Source of the DNA: Nostoc foliaceum FACHB-393
GTDB taxonomy: Bacteria > Cyanobacteriota > Cyanobacteriia > Cyanobacteriales > Nostocaceae
Length of the DNA: 64,000 nt
Reading direction: 5' to 3'
Assembly: GCF_014698505.1 (NCBI RefSeq)
Contig: NZ_JACJTD010000030.1
Location: 1 to 64,000, forward strand
This document shows positions 1 through 8,121 of the stretch, piece after piece. The notes beneath the pieces were generated by a model. The model worked only from the letters and a program-made list of their open reading frames with translations, was not told where the DNA came from and made no database searches. Both the position numbers and the translations under genes were made by a program. Each line of letters starts with the position of its first letter. The stretch's first letter is position 1.

Positions 1-252
1 CCAGCAGACGTTTTATCATCGCCAAAGCTTCAATATACAAAGGTTCGGCATCGCTGTACCTTCCCTGTGAATCGTAGAGGAATGCCAAATTGTTCAGGCT
101 AGTTGCCACATCCGGGTGTTCATCCCCCAGCAGACGTTTTATCATCGCCAAAGCTTCAATATACAAAGGTTCGGCATCGCTGTACCTTCCCTGTGAATCG
201 TAGAGGAATGCCAAATTGTTCAGGCTAGTTGCCACATCCGGGTGTTCATCCC
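1..252 (-). repeat. two identical 126-bp direct repeats coding TPR units
   Basis: Positions 1-126 and 127-252 are the same sequence by eye. 126 bp is 42 codons, exactly one kinesin-light-chain-type TPR. Identity at synonymous positions points to recent duplication or gene conversion. The next unit (after 253) has diverged, so homogenisation is local. More copies may lie beyond the window edge. Confidence 0.9.
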
Positions 253-844
253 CGAAACGTTTTCTAGCAGCTGATAAACTTTGTTCACGCCAAGGTAAAG
301 CTTGCGCGTAGGCTCCTTGACCTTCGTAAAATCTAGCCAAGCCCAAAAAAGGCCAGATTAAATCATCATCACTTAACCAAGCTTGGTAAACTGTAGCAGT
401 TTCTTCAATGTGTGGGATAGCCAGGGTTGCTTGAGCAATGTCTATCAATGTTGGTGTCTGAGGAATATTTTTTGCTACGGCTACCATTGCTTGACAATAG
501 CCACGCTTGAGTTCATCTGCTTGAGCCAAATCTTCTAACTTCTGCTGCAATAATTCCCGAATGCGTTCATGGATTTGGTAGGTGTCCTCTGCCAATTCTT
601 GCAGCAGATAACGCTCAACTAAAACAGCGCAGTTAGCTTTGAGGTCAAATTCCAAAGAGCTAGCACTTGCTGCTGATTCTACCAAAGACCAAGGGATAGG
701 AGCCAAAGCAAACAAACTCAACAGACAAGCCAATTTTTGCGCCTCTGGTTCCAAGCTTTGCCAATTCAACTCAAAAGCTGCTGCTACACCAGACTCACCT
801 GCTGATGCTTGCTTTTGTAGCTGTGCGAGAATGTCTGCTAGCAT
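1..844 (-). CDS. C-terminal part of a caspase-NB-ARC-TPR protein (partial, out of frame with its N-terminal part)
   Basis: The minus strand is open from an ATG at 844 to the window edge. The first part matches the winged-helix/linker region that usually follows an NB-ARC ATPase (FELNWQSLEPEAQKLACLL, then QIHERIRELLQQKL). After it come kinesin-light-chain-type TPRs of 42 residues with the motif DEHPDVATSLNNLA. In such proteins the TPRs are thought to sense the trigger and the ATPase to oligomerise. The segment continues the domain order of the gene at 838-2286 in another frame, so the two are probably one gene broken by a frameshift near 843-870. The ATG at 844 may not be a natural start. The last two TPRs in the window are identical at the DNA level (1-252). 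The true end lies outside the window. Confidence 0.75.
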   Translation of the reverse strand, partial: MLADILAQLQKQASAGESGVAAAFELNWQSLEPEAQKLACLLSLFALAPIPWSLVESAASASSLEFDLKANCAVLVERYLLQELAEDTYQIHERIRELLQQKLEDLAQADELKRGYCQAMVAVAKNIPQTPTLIDIAQATLAIPHIEETATVYQAWLSDDDLIWPFLGLARFYEGQGAYAQALPWREQSLSAARKRFGDEHPDVATSLNNLAFLYDSQGRYSDAEPLYIEALAMIKRLLGDEHPDVATSLNNLAFLYDSQGRYSDAEPLYIEALAMIKRLL

Positions 845-2286
845 GATTCGCTCCCTGGCTCTTGCCGCAGTCCTGCTATTAGGTAAAGTCCAACAGGTAC
901 ATAATTCACAAATTGGCAAAGTCCCTTAGCAAATTCTAATTCTTTCTCAACCCTATCTTTTCCCAGCAGAGTCGTTAATAATTCTAAGGCTGCATCTGCT
1001 GACAATTTACCTAACGGCAGTGATGGATATGCTAACCCTGTGTTTTGACGAGTGGTAATCAACACCTTAAACCGAGAACCTTTAGGTGGTAGATAGGGTT
1101 GAATTAGCTTCCAGTCTTTGACATCATCAAATATTAATAAAACTTTGCCAGCTTGCCACTTCTTCCAGCAATAATTAACTTGACCTGCTAGGCTTAAACC
1201 ATCCGGCGGATTAAAGTTGGGTAAATTCACAACTCCAAACTCTACTAACTGGGTTCCCAAATCAGTTCCTTGGGGATTTAACCAACAACACCCACCAGAA
1301 TAATCTTCTAAATATTGCCATGAGTATTGAATAGCTAACTCTGTTTTACCCACGCCACCTTGTCCAGTCACATCGCTAATTGCTACAACATCATTTGTTT
1401 GCAATAGCTGACGTAATTGTTCTATTTGCTCATCCCTGCCAACAAACTTACGAGCTTGACTCTGTGGGATATTATGCGGAATATCAAACGGGTTGAAATG
1501 AGATTTTTCAATATCTCCATCCCAACTGCGGGAATAAAAATAAGTCGGCAGTTGTTTTTTATCTAAACTAATAAATCGTTGCTTAACTGCCTCAGTAACT
1601 TCCCTCATATTCGGGGGAAAAGTCCCATTAGCTGCCGCTAAAGCCTCTCTCACAGCTTGAGAAAAGTATCCTGTTTTATTTTCCGAATTTACCTTAGCTG
1701 TCTCTCCTTCTCGCGTAGCCAGTAACACAAATTGTTGACTATCTTGCTTTGGCTGACCACTTAAAAAAGCTTTGCCACCTAAATTAGTTGGTCTTCCCTT
1801 CGACTCTAAAACATAATTGGCACAGGCATCAATAATACAAATATGATTACGAATCTGAAAATTATCGGAACCCAACAAAACTAATAAAGAATTCAAATCT
1901 AAATTCTGCCAATTCTGTTTATTTGCATCAGCACAAAGCAACCGACGCTCTCGTTCTGAGGTAATCAAACCATGTCCCGCCCAAAAAATGTAAAGTAAAT
2001 CCCCCGACTTTGGGGATAAAAAGTTAGTCACAATATCGGAGATATTTTGCTCTGTTGCTAACTCTACAGTTAACCCACATTCTCCAATTAACTGATGATT
2101 TTCTTGCAGTGCTGATAAACATAACCGGATATTCTCTTTAGGTACACCGTGCTGATGCAGCCAATGAGCAAATTTCAGCGCGTCATCGGCTGGCCCTCCA
2201 CCTGGCACGTTCCAAGCAGTTTCGTGATACTTTTCAATACCCACAATTAACCCAAAAGTCCGCTCAGGTTTAGCCATCAACTGCAT
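838..2286 (-). CDS. caspase-like peptidase (C14) fused to NB-ARC ATPase, truncated by frameshift
   Basis: This 482-aa reading frame starts with a caspase/metacaspase fold: a strand with FGLIVGIEKY, the catalytic His in FWAGHG (His105) and the catalytic Cys in IIDACAN (Cys155). An NB-ARC-type ATPase follows, with a P-loop GQGGVGKT near residue 310, Walker B LLIFDDV and a sensor-like VLITTRQ. The frame ends abruptly (QEPGSESC) right after the GLPL-like segment, where a winged helix is expected; that domain and TPRs continue in another frame at 1-844. The family is an NLR-like regulated protease, probably a suicide or defence switch. It is the last gene of a minus-strand trio with the hydrolase and 142-aa genes. 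The frameshift may be real decay or a sequence error. Start: ATG at 2286; an in-frame ATG at 2277 is also possible. Confidence 0.85.
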   Translation of the reverse strand: MQLMAKPERTFGLIVGIEKYHETAWNVPGGGPADDALKFAHWLHQHGVPKENIRLCLSALQENHQLIGECGLTVELATEQNISDIVTNFLSPKSGDLLYIFWAGHGLITSERERRLLCADANKQNWQNLDLNSLLVLLGSDNFQIRNHICIIDACANYVLESKGRPTNLGGKAFLSGQPKQDSQQFVLLATREGETAKVNSENKTGYFSQAVREALAAANGTFPPNMREVTEAVKQRFISLDKKQLPTYFYSRSWDGDIEKSHFNPFDIPHNIPQSQARKFVGRDEQIEQLRQLLQTNDVVAISDVTGQGGVGKTELAIQYSWQYLEDYSGGCCWLNPQGTDLGTQLVEFGVVNLPNFNPPDGLSLAGQVNYCWKKWQAGKVLLIFDDVKDWKLIQPYLPPKGSRFKVLITTRQNTGLAYPSLPLGKLSADAALELLTTLLGKDRVEKELEFAKGLCQFVNYVPVGLYLIAGLRQEPGSESC

Positions 2287-2384
2287 GATGATTTAGTTTC
2301 TCACCTCCTATGGAAAATGATCTAACCCCCTAATCCCCTAACCCCTTTCTCTAGCAGGAAATCTACGGTGTACACACTTGAATT

Positions 2385-2468
2385 ACCCCCCTTAATCCCC
2401 CCTTGGAAAGGGGGGAAAAAAGAAATCTAGTTCCCTCCCCTTTACAAGGGGAGGGTTAGGGTGGGGTA
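2385..2468. repeat. G/C-run palindromic intergenic repeat
   Basis: Two hairpins lie in tandem: a C6/G6 stem around 2397-2416 and CCCTCCCCTT-TAC-AAGGGGAGGG at 2433-2455 (10-bp stem, 3-nt loop). A related C5/G5 palindromic block occurs at 26420-26494. This looks like a common cyanobacterial dispersed repeat and may fold between the hydrolase and caspase genes. Confidence 0.75.
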
Positions 2469-2473
2469 AACCA

Positions 2474-3664
2474 TTATGGCAACCTCGAAATAATCGCCTC
2501 CCAGGTTTTGGCATTTGTCCAATAAGCACCGTGGGAACGGGGAAACGGTTGTCTGCTATCCACTACCACATCCTGCACTCTATCAGGGAAAATTTTATTA
2601 CCCACGTAACTGAGAAAATCCCGTAAATCGTAGATATTCAACCATTGCGGGAAATGCTCAGGCAATAACTGCCCATATTCTAAGCTGTAGAGGGCGTTAA
2701 TCTCATATAAAAATGGTGCTTGGGAACCAACTGTTACCAATAATTCCACCTGAGACAACTGCTGCTGCACTAGCAAATCTACACAAGCGATACCTCCCAA
2801 GCTATGGGCGATTAAAACCACTGGCGGTTCTGCTTGGGCAATTTGTTGCTGGATAAACGCCCTGATTTTTTCACCCCGCGTCTGATACAACAAAATATCA
2901 CCAGGCATAGGCGAAACTTTATCAGTTAACTCAAGGCGGTTTCCTCTGATATAATTTGTTCCGCCGTGCTGCGCTAGTTCAACAAATGGCTTTAAGAACC
3001 AGCCACCCAATCCTAACTCCGCCTCTCCCAAAGCCAGAGTCAGCAATTCCACAACTTTATCGCGCAATTGGGCATCGGTGAGTATGGGGGGAAATTTTTC
3101 TTGCAGTTCGCTAATATACATTGCTTGAGCCACAATTGCTCTAGCTATTGGTGCATAATATTCACTCAAATCAGATTCGGAAACTGTGAGCAACGCCTGA
3201 TGATACGGTTCACTGTGGATAACCGCCTCTCGTGCTGGCTCAAATACCTCTGCAATTCCCACCTCTTGCAACTTAGCTTCCAGTTGAGATCCCGGAGTGA
3301 GACTGGCTACACGAGATTGTAAAACATCCCCTGGTTCTTCCCCAAAGGGATTTCCTGACTCAACAGGTTTCAAAGACAACAGCCGCAATTCATACAGAGG
3401 GTCGCGGTATAATTGCCCCCACAGTACAATATCTGCGTCTTCTTCTCCTTGAGACAAAGCCAGTGTCGCATTTTCCAAGGGTACTGATGCCCGATTATCA
3501 TTGAACTTTGCACCTAATGCACCCCAAAGGCAGGGAGAAACTTTGATATCAGGACGTTGGGCGTGAATCTTTTGCTCAATTATCTGAAAAGTTTCGTTGT
3601 ATTCTCGTTCTCTAATGCCTGTGCCATGTACAAATATTACGGTAGTCAAGTCGCTTCGCTCCAA
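2474..3664 (-). CDS. alpha/beta hydrolase (lipase/esterase-like serine hydrolase)
   Basis: The 396-aa protein has the alpha/beta-hydrolase pattern. FVHGTG near residue 12 is the oxyanion-loop HG motif, AHSLGG gives the nucleophile Ser288, and an Asp in YDLRDF (near 346-349) and His378 in SHGAYW can complete the triad. No signal peptide is visible, so it is probably cytoplasmic. The substrate is unknown; a lipid or ester is possible. It is the middle gene of a same-strand trio, 127 bp after the 142-aa gene and 187 bp before the caspase-NB-ARC gene, suggesting co-transcription. In this setting it could be a second effector, which is inference only. The start ATG is followed by the first core strand within about ten residues. 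Confidence 0.75.
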   Translation of the reverse strand: MERSDLTTVIFVHGTGIREREYNETFQIIEQKIHAQRPDIKVSPCLWGALGAKFNDNRASVPLENATLALSQGEEDADIVLWGQLYRDPLYELRLLSLKPVESGNPFGEEPGDVLQSRVASLTPGSQLEAKLQEVGIAEVFEPAREAVIHSEPYHQALLTVSESDLSEYYAPIARAIVAQAMYISELQEKFPPILTDAQLRDKVVELLTLALGEAELGLGGWFLKPFVELAQHGGTNYIRGNRLELTDKVSPMPGDILLYQTRGEKIRAFIQQQIAQAEPPVVLIAHSLGGIACVDLLVQQQLSQVELLVTVGSQAPFLYEINALYSLEYGQLLPEHFPQWLNIYDLRDFLSYVGNKIFPDRVQDVVVDSRQPFPRSHGAYWTNAKTWEAIISRLP

Positions 3665-3743
3665 TTAAAAATTAAAAATTATTAATTAAAAATTGCAAGC
3701 AAGATGTTCTCTGCAAGACGCTGCGCGAATATGGGAGAGGTTT

Positions 3744-3790
3744 CCTCCTGCCCCCTGCCTCCTGCCTCTTGCCTCCTGCCTCCTGCCCCC
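3744..3790. repeat. heptanucleotide tandem repeat (STRR type)
   Basis: About six imperfect copies of a 7-bp unit (CCTCCTG / CCTGCCT register). Short tandemly repeated 7-mers are typical of heterocystous cyanobacteria. It lies between the 142-aa gene and the hydrolase gene, next to an A/T-rich stretch with repeated AAAAATT. Confidence 0.8.
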
Positions 3791-3791
3791 T

Positions 3792-4220
3792 TCATTCACT
3801 TGGCTTATTAAATACTTCTAAAATCTGTCGGCAAATTTGTTTGAGCTTATCCTCAATTTCACCAGAAGGCGAAGATGCGCCGACAACACTCCAGTTTTCT
3901 ACCGTAGAAAGTCGCCACGCTTCACCGCGATGATCGAATCCAGCTACCTCCACGCCGATCGCACGCCGGGAATTATTGATGGGATCTTGATAAAATCGGA
4001 TTTGAATTAAAATACTACGACTTCGCCAAGATTTGCTGATACCAGGAAAGTGAAAGCCAATATCTATAGAATCTGGATCGACTAACTCCCTAGTTTCCGG
4101 GTCATTTTTCCAGGGTTTGAGATCAGATTTGGCATCAGGAAACTCGAATTTGAACAAATTAACTACCGTAGCAATGTTGCTGGCGAGTTCAAGGTTCGTT
4201 GCCTGTTCAGCTGCGTTCAC
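3792..4220 (-). CDS. conserved-looking protein of unknown function, 142 aa
   Basis: I do not recognise the family. The protein is soluble, mixed alpha/beta by appearance, with no signal peptide or membrane segment. Its centre has alternating hydrophobic strands (IDIGFHFPGI, ILIQIRFYQD, AIGVEVAGFDHRGEAWRL) and its C-terminus is helical. It is the first gene of the minus-strand trio with the hydrolase and caspase-NB-ARC genes. The short spacing and shared strand suggest an accessory, immunity or regulatory role in that unit, which is inference only. Start ATG at 4220. Confidence 0.6.
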   Translation of the reverse strand: MNAAEQATNLELASNIATVVNLFKFEFPDAKSDLKPWKNDPETRELVDPDSIDIGFHFPGISKSWRSRSILIQIRFYQDPINNSRRAIGVEVAGFDHRGEAWRLSTVENWSVVGASSPSGEIEDKLKQICRQILEVFNKPSE

Positions 4221-4581
4221 TAAAAAACACTCCTATAATTGCGTCGGCATCTTCAAGGATGTGAAGACAGAAAAACCGCCAGAAGGCTTATATTATTGGT
4301 GTTTCAGCTTATCAAGAGCTTTGATATTTAGCAACTCTAAATCATCCTTCCCTAACAATCCTCGTTACTAAACAGATGCCAAAAATCACTTCTTTTTGGG
4401 ACTGGCTAACACCTATTAAGTAATTGTACTTAAAAATTCTTCAAAAGCAGACGGAACTCTGCCCTTTGGAAAAAATATCAAGATTTTCTGCAAAATCCTT
4501 GGCTGACAAGAACAATTGACTGCGCTAGCGATCTAAAATGACACTGTTAATCGGTAAACCAAAAGCAATTAAGTTCAATAT
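4221..4581. other. divergent intergenic region upstream of psbQ
   Basis: 361 bp between the divergent 142-aa gene and psbQ. It must hold both promoters, but I see no clear operator, hairpin or repeat. Short frames here have no protein-like character. Confidence 0.5.
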
Positions 4582-5037
4582 ATGGTGCGTCAACGCTCGA
4601 TTTTTTCATTTTTCCTAGTACTATTGGCCACATTCCTCATTAGTTGTGGTGGCCCTGGTGTTGCGATCGCACCTCCGACTTACACAGCAGTACAACTTGA
4701 AAAAATTCAGGCTTATGTTCCTGAAATCAAAGCTGTGCGCGATCGCTCAGAAGAATTGACAACCCTGATTAAAAAAGGTGATTGGATCAATGTGCGTAAC
4801 TTTATACATGGGCCGATAACGGAAGCAAAGCTGAATCTGACTTATGTTACTCCCAACCTTCTACCCAAAGACCAACCCAAAGCACGTCAAATAACACGAG
4901 ATTTTTTTAACGACCTGGTTAAACTCGATAAAGCTACTAGTGCTGGCAATCCTCTAGTTGCCTTGAATCAATCCCAAGCTGCTTTCGCAGAGATTGACAA
5001 ATTCCTCGATCTGCTTCCTAAGAAAGAAGAGAGTTAG
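4582..5037 (+). CDS. psbQ: photosystem II lipoprotein PsbQ
   Basis: The 151-aa protein starts with a lipoprotein signal peptide: hydrophobic FFLVLLATF and lipobox LISC with Cys22 as the lipidated residue. The mature part is a helical bundle of about 130 residues, with the family's pattern around GDWINVRNFIHGP, VTPNLLPKDQPKA and the C-terminal LNQSQAAFAEIDKFLDLLP. Cyanobacterial PsbQ binds the lumenal side of photosystem II and stabilises the oxygen-evolving centre. The gene stands alone, followed by a palindromic repeat and a terminator-like hairpin. Confidence 0.93.
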   Translation: MVRQRSIFSFFLVLLATFLISCGGPGVAIAPPTYTAVQLEKIQAYVPEIKAVRDRSEELTTLIKKGDWINVRNFIHGPITEAKLNLTYVTPNLLPKDQPKARQITRDFFNDLVKLDKATSAGNPLVALNQSQAAFAEIDKFLDLLPKKEES

Positions 5038-5038
5038 G

Positions 5039-5058
5039 AGACGCGATTAATCGCGTCT
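5039..5058. repeat. dispersed palindrome AGACGCGATTAATCGCGTCT, copy 1
   Basis: A perfect 20-bp palindrome right after the psbQ stop codon. The 16-bp core ACGCGATTAATCGCGT also occurs at 31623-31638 and 60807-60822, each time beside a TAACTCC/GGAGTTA heptamer context. Confidence 0.85.
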
Positions 5059-5073
5059 GTACAGGAGTTAGGA

Positions 5074-5130
5074 GTTAGGAGTTAGAATTTTTAACTTCTC
5101 ACTTCTAACTCCTAACTTTTTATTTTAAGC
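5074..5130 (+). terminator. probable intrinsic terminator of psbQ
   Basis: GTTAGGAGTTAGAA (5074-5087) pairs with TTCTAACTCCTAAC (5103-5116), a 14-bp stem with a 15-nt loop, followed by a T-rich tract at 5117-5126. The left arm is built from GGAGTTA heptamers, so the terminator seems to derive from an STRR repeat. Confidence 0.65.
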
Positions 5131-5137
5131 ACAAGTC

Positions 5138-6247
5138 ATGAATGTAGTTATTATCGGTTGTGGTGTGGTTGGGGCTGCGATCGCCTATGAACTGAGTCTA
5201 GTAAAAGGGCTGAAAATTACAGTTTGCGATCGCCAACCACCAGCCCAAGCTTCCACGGGCGCTGCACTTGGCGTTTTGATGGGCGTAATCAGCCAAAAAA
5301 TCAAGGGTAAAGCTTGGCAGATGCGACAAACTAGCGTCCAACGCTATGAAACCTTGATTCCTGAATTAGAAGCTTTAACAGGTCGCAAAATCCCTTTTAA
5401 TCGTCAGGGAATTCTCAGTCTTGGTTTGGAAGAGGAGAATTTAGCAGCATGGGAAAAACTTGTAGAAATTCGCCACTCTCAAGGCTGGAATTTAGAAATT
5501 TGGGACACCGCTAAACTCCAAAATATTTGTCCTCAAGTGGATTGTGAAAAAATTACTGGCGCTGTCTATTCTCCCCAAGACCGCCAACTCGATCCAACTG
5601 CTCTCACATTAGCTTTAGTTGAAGCTGCCCAGCAAAATGGTGTAACTTTCAAATTTGGCGTGACTGTTTTCGATGCCCAAACCTCAACACCTGAATCTTC
5701 TCTACAATTTTGCAATCAACTTGAGACGACGGAAGGAAAAATAGCCGCTGATTGGTTTGTAATTGCAGCAGGGTTAGGTTCTACACCACTGACGGCAAAA
5801 TTAAATCAGATAATTGATATCCGCCCTGTGCTTGGACAAGCGTTGCAAATGCGTGTAGGGCATCCATTAGGCAATCCCGACTTTCAGCCAGCGATAACGG
5901 GTAATGATGTCCATATTGTTCCTGTAGGCGGCACAGATTATTGGGTAGGCGCAACTGTAGAATTTCCCAGCAATGGCGATGAGATACCGCCAAATCAAGA
6001 ACTGCTGGAATCTGTTAGAAAACAAGCGATCGCATTTTGCCCAGAGTTAGCCACAGCAACTATTCTCCGCACTTGGTCGGGGTTACGTCCCCGTCCTGAA
6101 GGACGACCAGCCCCAGTTATTGGTAAGTTGCCAGGGTTTAGTAACATCCTCCTAGCTACCGGACACTATCGTAACGGCGTTTTACTAGCACCCGCTACAG
6201 CTTATGCGATTCGTGAGATGATTATTCCTCAGGGAGTGCGGGGATGA
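5138..6247 (+). CDS. FAD-dependent amine/glycine oxidase, ThiO-like
   Basis: The 369-aa protein has an N-terminal dinucleotide-binding motif GCGVVG (residues 7-12) followed by an acidic end of strand 2 (VCDRQPP), as in the DAO superfamily. The C-terminal pattern GLRPRPEGRPAPVIG and TGHYRNGVLLAPATA is characteristic of glycine oxidase ThiO. That enzyme oxidises glycine to iminoglycine for the thiazole moiety of thiamine, with FAD and O2. Many cyanobacteria carry a fused ThiO-ThiG; here the oxidase is stand-alone, so another amine substrate is possible. Start: ATG at 5138, 100 bp after psbQ. Confidence 0.82.
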   Translation: MNVVIIGCGVVGAAIAYELSLVKGLKITVCDRQPPAQASTGAALGVLMGVISQKIKGKAWQMRQTSVQRYETLIPELEALTGRKIPFNRQGILSLGLEEENLAAWEKLVEIRHSQGWNLEIWDTAKLQNICPQVDCEKITGAVYSPQDRQLDPTALTLALVEAAQQNGVTFKFGVTVFDAQTSTPESSLQFCNQLETTEGKIAADWFVIAAGLGSTPLTAKLNQIIDIRPVLGQALQMRVGHPLGNPDFQPAITGNDVHIVPVGGTDYWVGATVEFPSNGDEIPPNQELLESVRKQAIAFCPELATATILRTWSGLRPRPEGRPAPVIGKLPGFSNILLATGHYRNGVLLAPATAYAIREMIIPQGVRG

Positions 6248-6376
6248 GGGAGATGAGGGAGCAGGGAAAGCAGGGAGAGAAAGAATAACTCATGCCCAAT
6301 CCCTTTTATAAAAACATCTTTTTATCTTTGTGCCTTTGTATAAGGCTTCTACATTCAAAATCCATAGGAAAATAGC

Positions 6377-7228
6377 GTGTCAATAACAGAACATAAAATC
6401 AATGTAGATTCACTGGAATGGTTTTATCGGGAATCTTCACCAATTGGCAGAACTGACTTAGCGCCTGTGGTGTTGCTACACGGCTTAGTTTCACAAAGTT
6501 ACAGTTGGCGTCATATTATACCTGCTTTAGGGAGTCAAGGTACAAGAGCGATCGCTCCAGATTGGATTGGTTATGGCTTTTCTGCAAAACCAGAAAAACG
6601 AGATTTTGCTTACACTCCCGATGCTTTTATCACAGCTTTAGAAGGATTTATTAAAGCGTTAGAACTTGAACATTTTTCTTTAGTTGTCCAAGGATTTTTA
6701 GGTTCTGTAGGGCTACAATATGCCTTGCGTCATCCAGAACAAATTGCCAATTTAGCTATTTTAAATACACCAATTTCAACTGCTGCCAAATTACCCTGGA
6801 AAATCAAACAAATGGGTTTACCTTTAGCAGGTGAAGTTATGACCCAAGATCCCCTATTAGTTGACCGAACTCTAGAAGGTGGAAGCCGTTATCGCATAGG
6901 AGATAAGGATTTAGATATTTATCGAAAACCATTTTTGAAAAGTTCTTCATCTGGGCGGAGTCTCTTATCAAGTATTCGCAATTTACAGCTTGATTCAGCA
7001 ATGAAAGAAATCGAATCTGGCTTTAAAGAATGGCAACAGCCAATTCTGATTCAATGGGGGATGATTGACCCTTGGCTACCTGTAGATATTGCCGAAAACT
7101 TTGCCAATTCCGTACCAAATACCGAATTAATAAAACTTAATAACGTCGGACATTATCCTCAAGAACACTACCACGAGGCGATTTTGGAAGACCTTCTACC
7201 CTTTGTGCGTCGTAAAGATGCTCATTGA
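6377..7228 (+). CDS. alpha/beta-hydrolase-fold protein lacking the canonical nucleophile serine
   Basis: The 283-aa protein resembles haloalkane-dehalogenase/epoxide-hydrolase-type alpha/beta hydrolases: LLHGLVSQSYSWRH (HG oxyanion segment), DWIGYGFSAKP, and the C-terminal acid and His in WGMIDPWLP and GHYPQE. At the nucleophile elbow it has LVVQGFLGS (residues 102-110) instead of a G-x-S/D-x-G motif, so Phe107 lies where Ser or Asp is expected. It may use another residue or be a non-enzymatic family member. Start is GTG at 6377; there is no ATG nearby. The gene follows the ThiO-like gene by 129 bp on the same strand. Confidence 0.8.
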   Translation: MSITEHKINVDSLEWFYRESSPIGRTDLAPVVLLHGLVSQSYSWRHIIPALGSQGTRAIAPDWIGYGFSAKPEKRDFAYTPDAFITALEGFIKALELEHFSLVVQGFLGSVGLQYALRHPEQIANLAILNTPISTAAKLPWKIKQMGLPLAGEVMTQDPLLVDRTLEGGSRYRIGDKDLDIYRKPFLKSSSSGRSLLSSIRNLQLDSAMKEIESGFKEWQQPILIQWGMIDPWLPVDIAENFANSVPNTELIKLNNVGHYPQEHYHEAILEDLLPFVRRKDAH

Positions 7229-7268
7229 CAATATACTTTTGGCAAAAATCGATATTATAAAAATGAAA

Positions 7269-7298
7269 CCACAGATAAACACGATGATTTATCTGTGG
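7269..7298 (+). terminator. hairpin after the alpha/beta-hydrolase gene
   Basis: CCACAGATAAA (7269-7279) pairs perfectly with TTTATCTGTGG (7288-7298) across an 8-nt loop. It lies 40 bp after the stop codon and upstream of hemJ. There is no long T-run, so it may be a weak terminator or an mRNA-stabilising hairpin. Confidence 0.55.
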
Positions 7299-7415
7299 CA
7301 AAGAAATTAATTCTGAATTTTTGCCAGAATTATAATGTTATCCCCGCCTGCATTTGTGAACTTATTATTACCATTAAAAATGGATCACAACCACAAGTAA
7401 AGGAGTTTAGGATTA

Positions 7416-7997
7416 ATGGCTTATTCATGGTTTAAAGCCTTTCATATTGTCGGATTTGTAGTTTGGTTCGCTGGTTTGTTCTACTTGGTACGTCTTTTTA
7501 TCTATCACGTTGAAGCGAACCTTGAACCTGAACCAGCAAGAACGATACTGAAAAATCAGTATCAAATTATGGAAAAGCGCCTCTACTATATCATCACTAA
7601 CCCAGGAATGTTTGTGACGATCGCAATGGCCATAGGTTTAGTAAGCACTGAACCGGATATTTTAAAAGAGGGTTGGTTGCATATAAAACTGCTGTTTGTT
7701 GCTACTTTAATTGGCTATCATCATTACTGCGCTCGGCTGATGAAGAAATTAGCAGTAGATGAATGTCGCTGGAGTGGTCAGCAATTACGTGCTCTAAATG
7801 AAGCACCCACAGTTATGTTAGTAGCGATCGTCCTGCTGGCCGTGTTTAAAAATAATCTACCTACAGATATCGCTGCTTGGGCTATTTTCGCCATGATTAT
7901 TTTGATGGCAGTCACTATTCAACTTTACGCCAAAAAACGTAGGCAGGATAAAGAGAAATTGACGGCGCAGATAGGGCAACCACAAGAACAAAGTTAA
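7416..7997 (+). CDS. hemJ: protoporphyrinogen IX oxidase HemJ
   Basis: The 193-aa integral membrane protein has four to five predicted membrane helices. It matches the HemJ family: an N-terminal FKAFHIVGFVVWFAGLFYLVRLF with the conserved His, a central segment MEKRLYYIITNPGM, and LHIKLLFVATLIGYHHYC with further conserved His residues. HemJ converts protoporphyrinogen IX to protoporphyrin IX in heme and chlorophyll synthesis and is the usual enzyme in cyanobacteria. A good Shine-Dalgarno (AAGGAG) lies upstream of the ATG. It is monocistronic; the next gene is convergent. Confidence 0.9.
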   Translation: MAYSWFKAFHIVGFVVWFAGLFYLVRLFIYHVEANLEPEPARTILKNQYQIMEKRLYYIITNPGMFVTIAMAIGLVSTEPDILKEGWLHIKLLFVATLIGYHHYCARLMKKLAVDECRWSGQQLRALNEAPTVMLVAIVLLAVFKNNLPTDIAAWAIFAMIILMAVTIQLYAKKRRQDKEKLTAQIGQPQEQS

Positions 7998-7999
7998 AC

Positions 8000-8065
8000 A
8001 AACCTCTCCCTACTTTGAACTTTAGTTCAAGTCTGTCCCTCTCCGACTCGGAGAGGGATAGGTTT
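8000..8065. terminator. palindromic CTCTCC repeat between convergent genes, copy 1
   Basis: Contains TCCCTCTCC-GACTC-GGAGAGGGA (8036-8058, 9-bp stem) and TTGAAC-TTTA-GTTCAA (8015-8030). The outer AAACCT/AGGTTT can also pair. It lies between hemJ and a convergent gene, so it may end transcription from both sides. Related blocks are at 16227-16322 and 18188-18285. Confidence 0.6.
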
Positions 8066-8121
8066 TGTGTTTCACTTTAACTTGACACTTATAATAGCCG
8101 TGCTACCAATTAAGCATTACC

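Noticed and set aside
5138..6247. Calling the FAD oxidase thiO outright
   Set aside because: The C-terminal motif fits ThiO, but related amine oxidases share it and there is no thi gene nearby, so no symbol was given.
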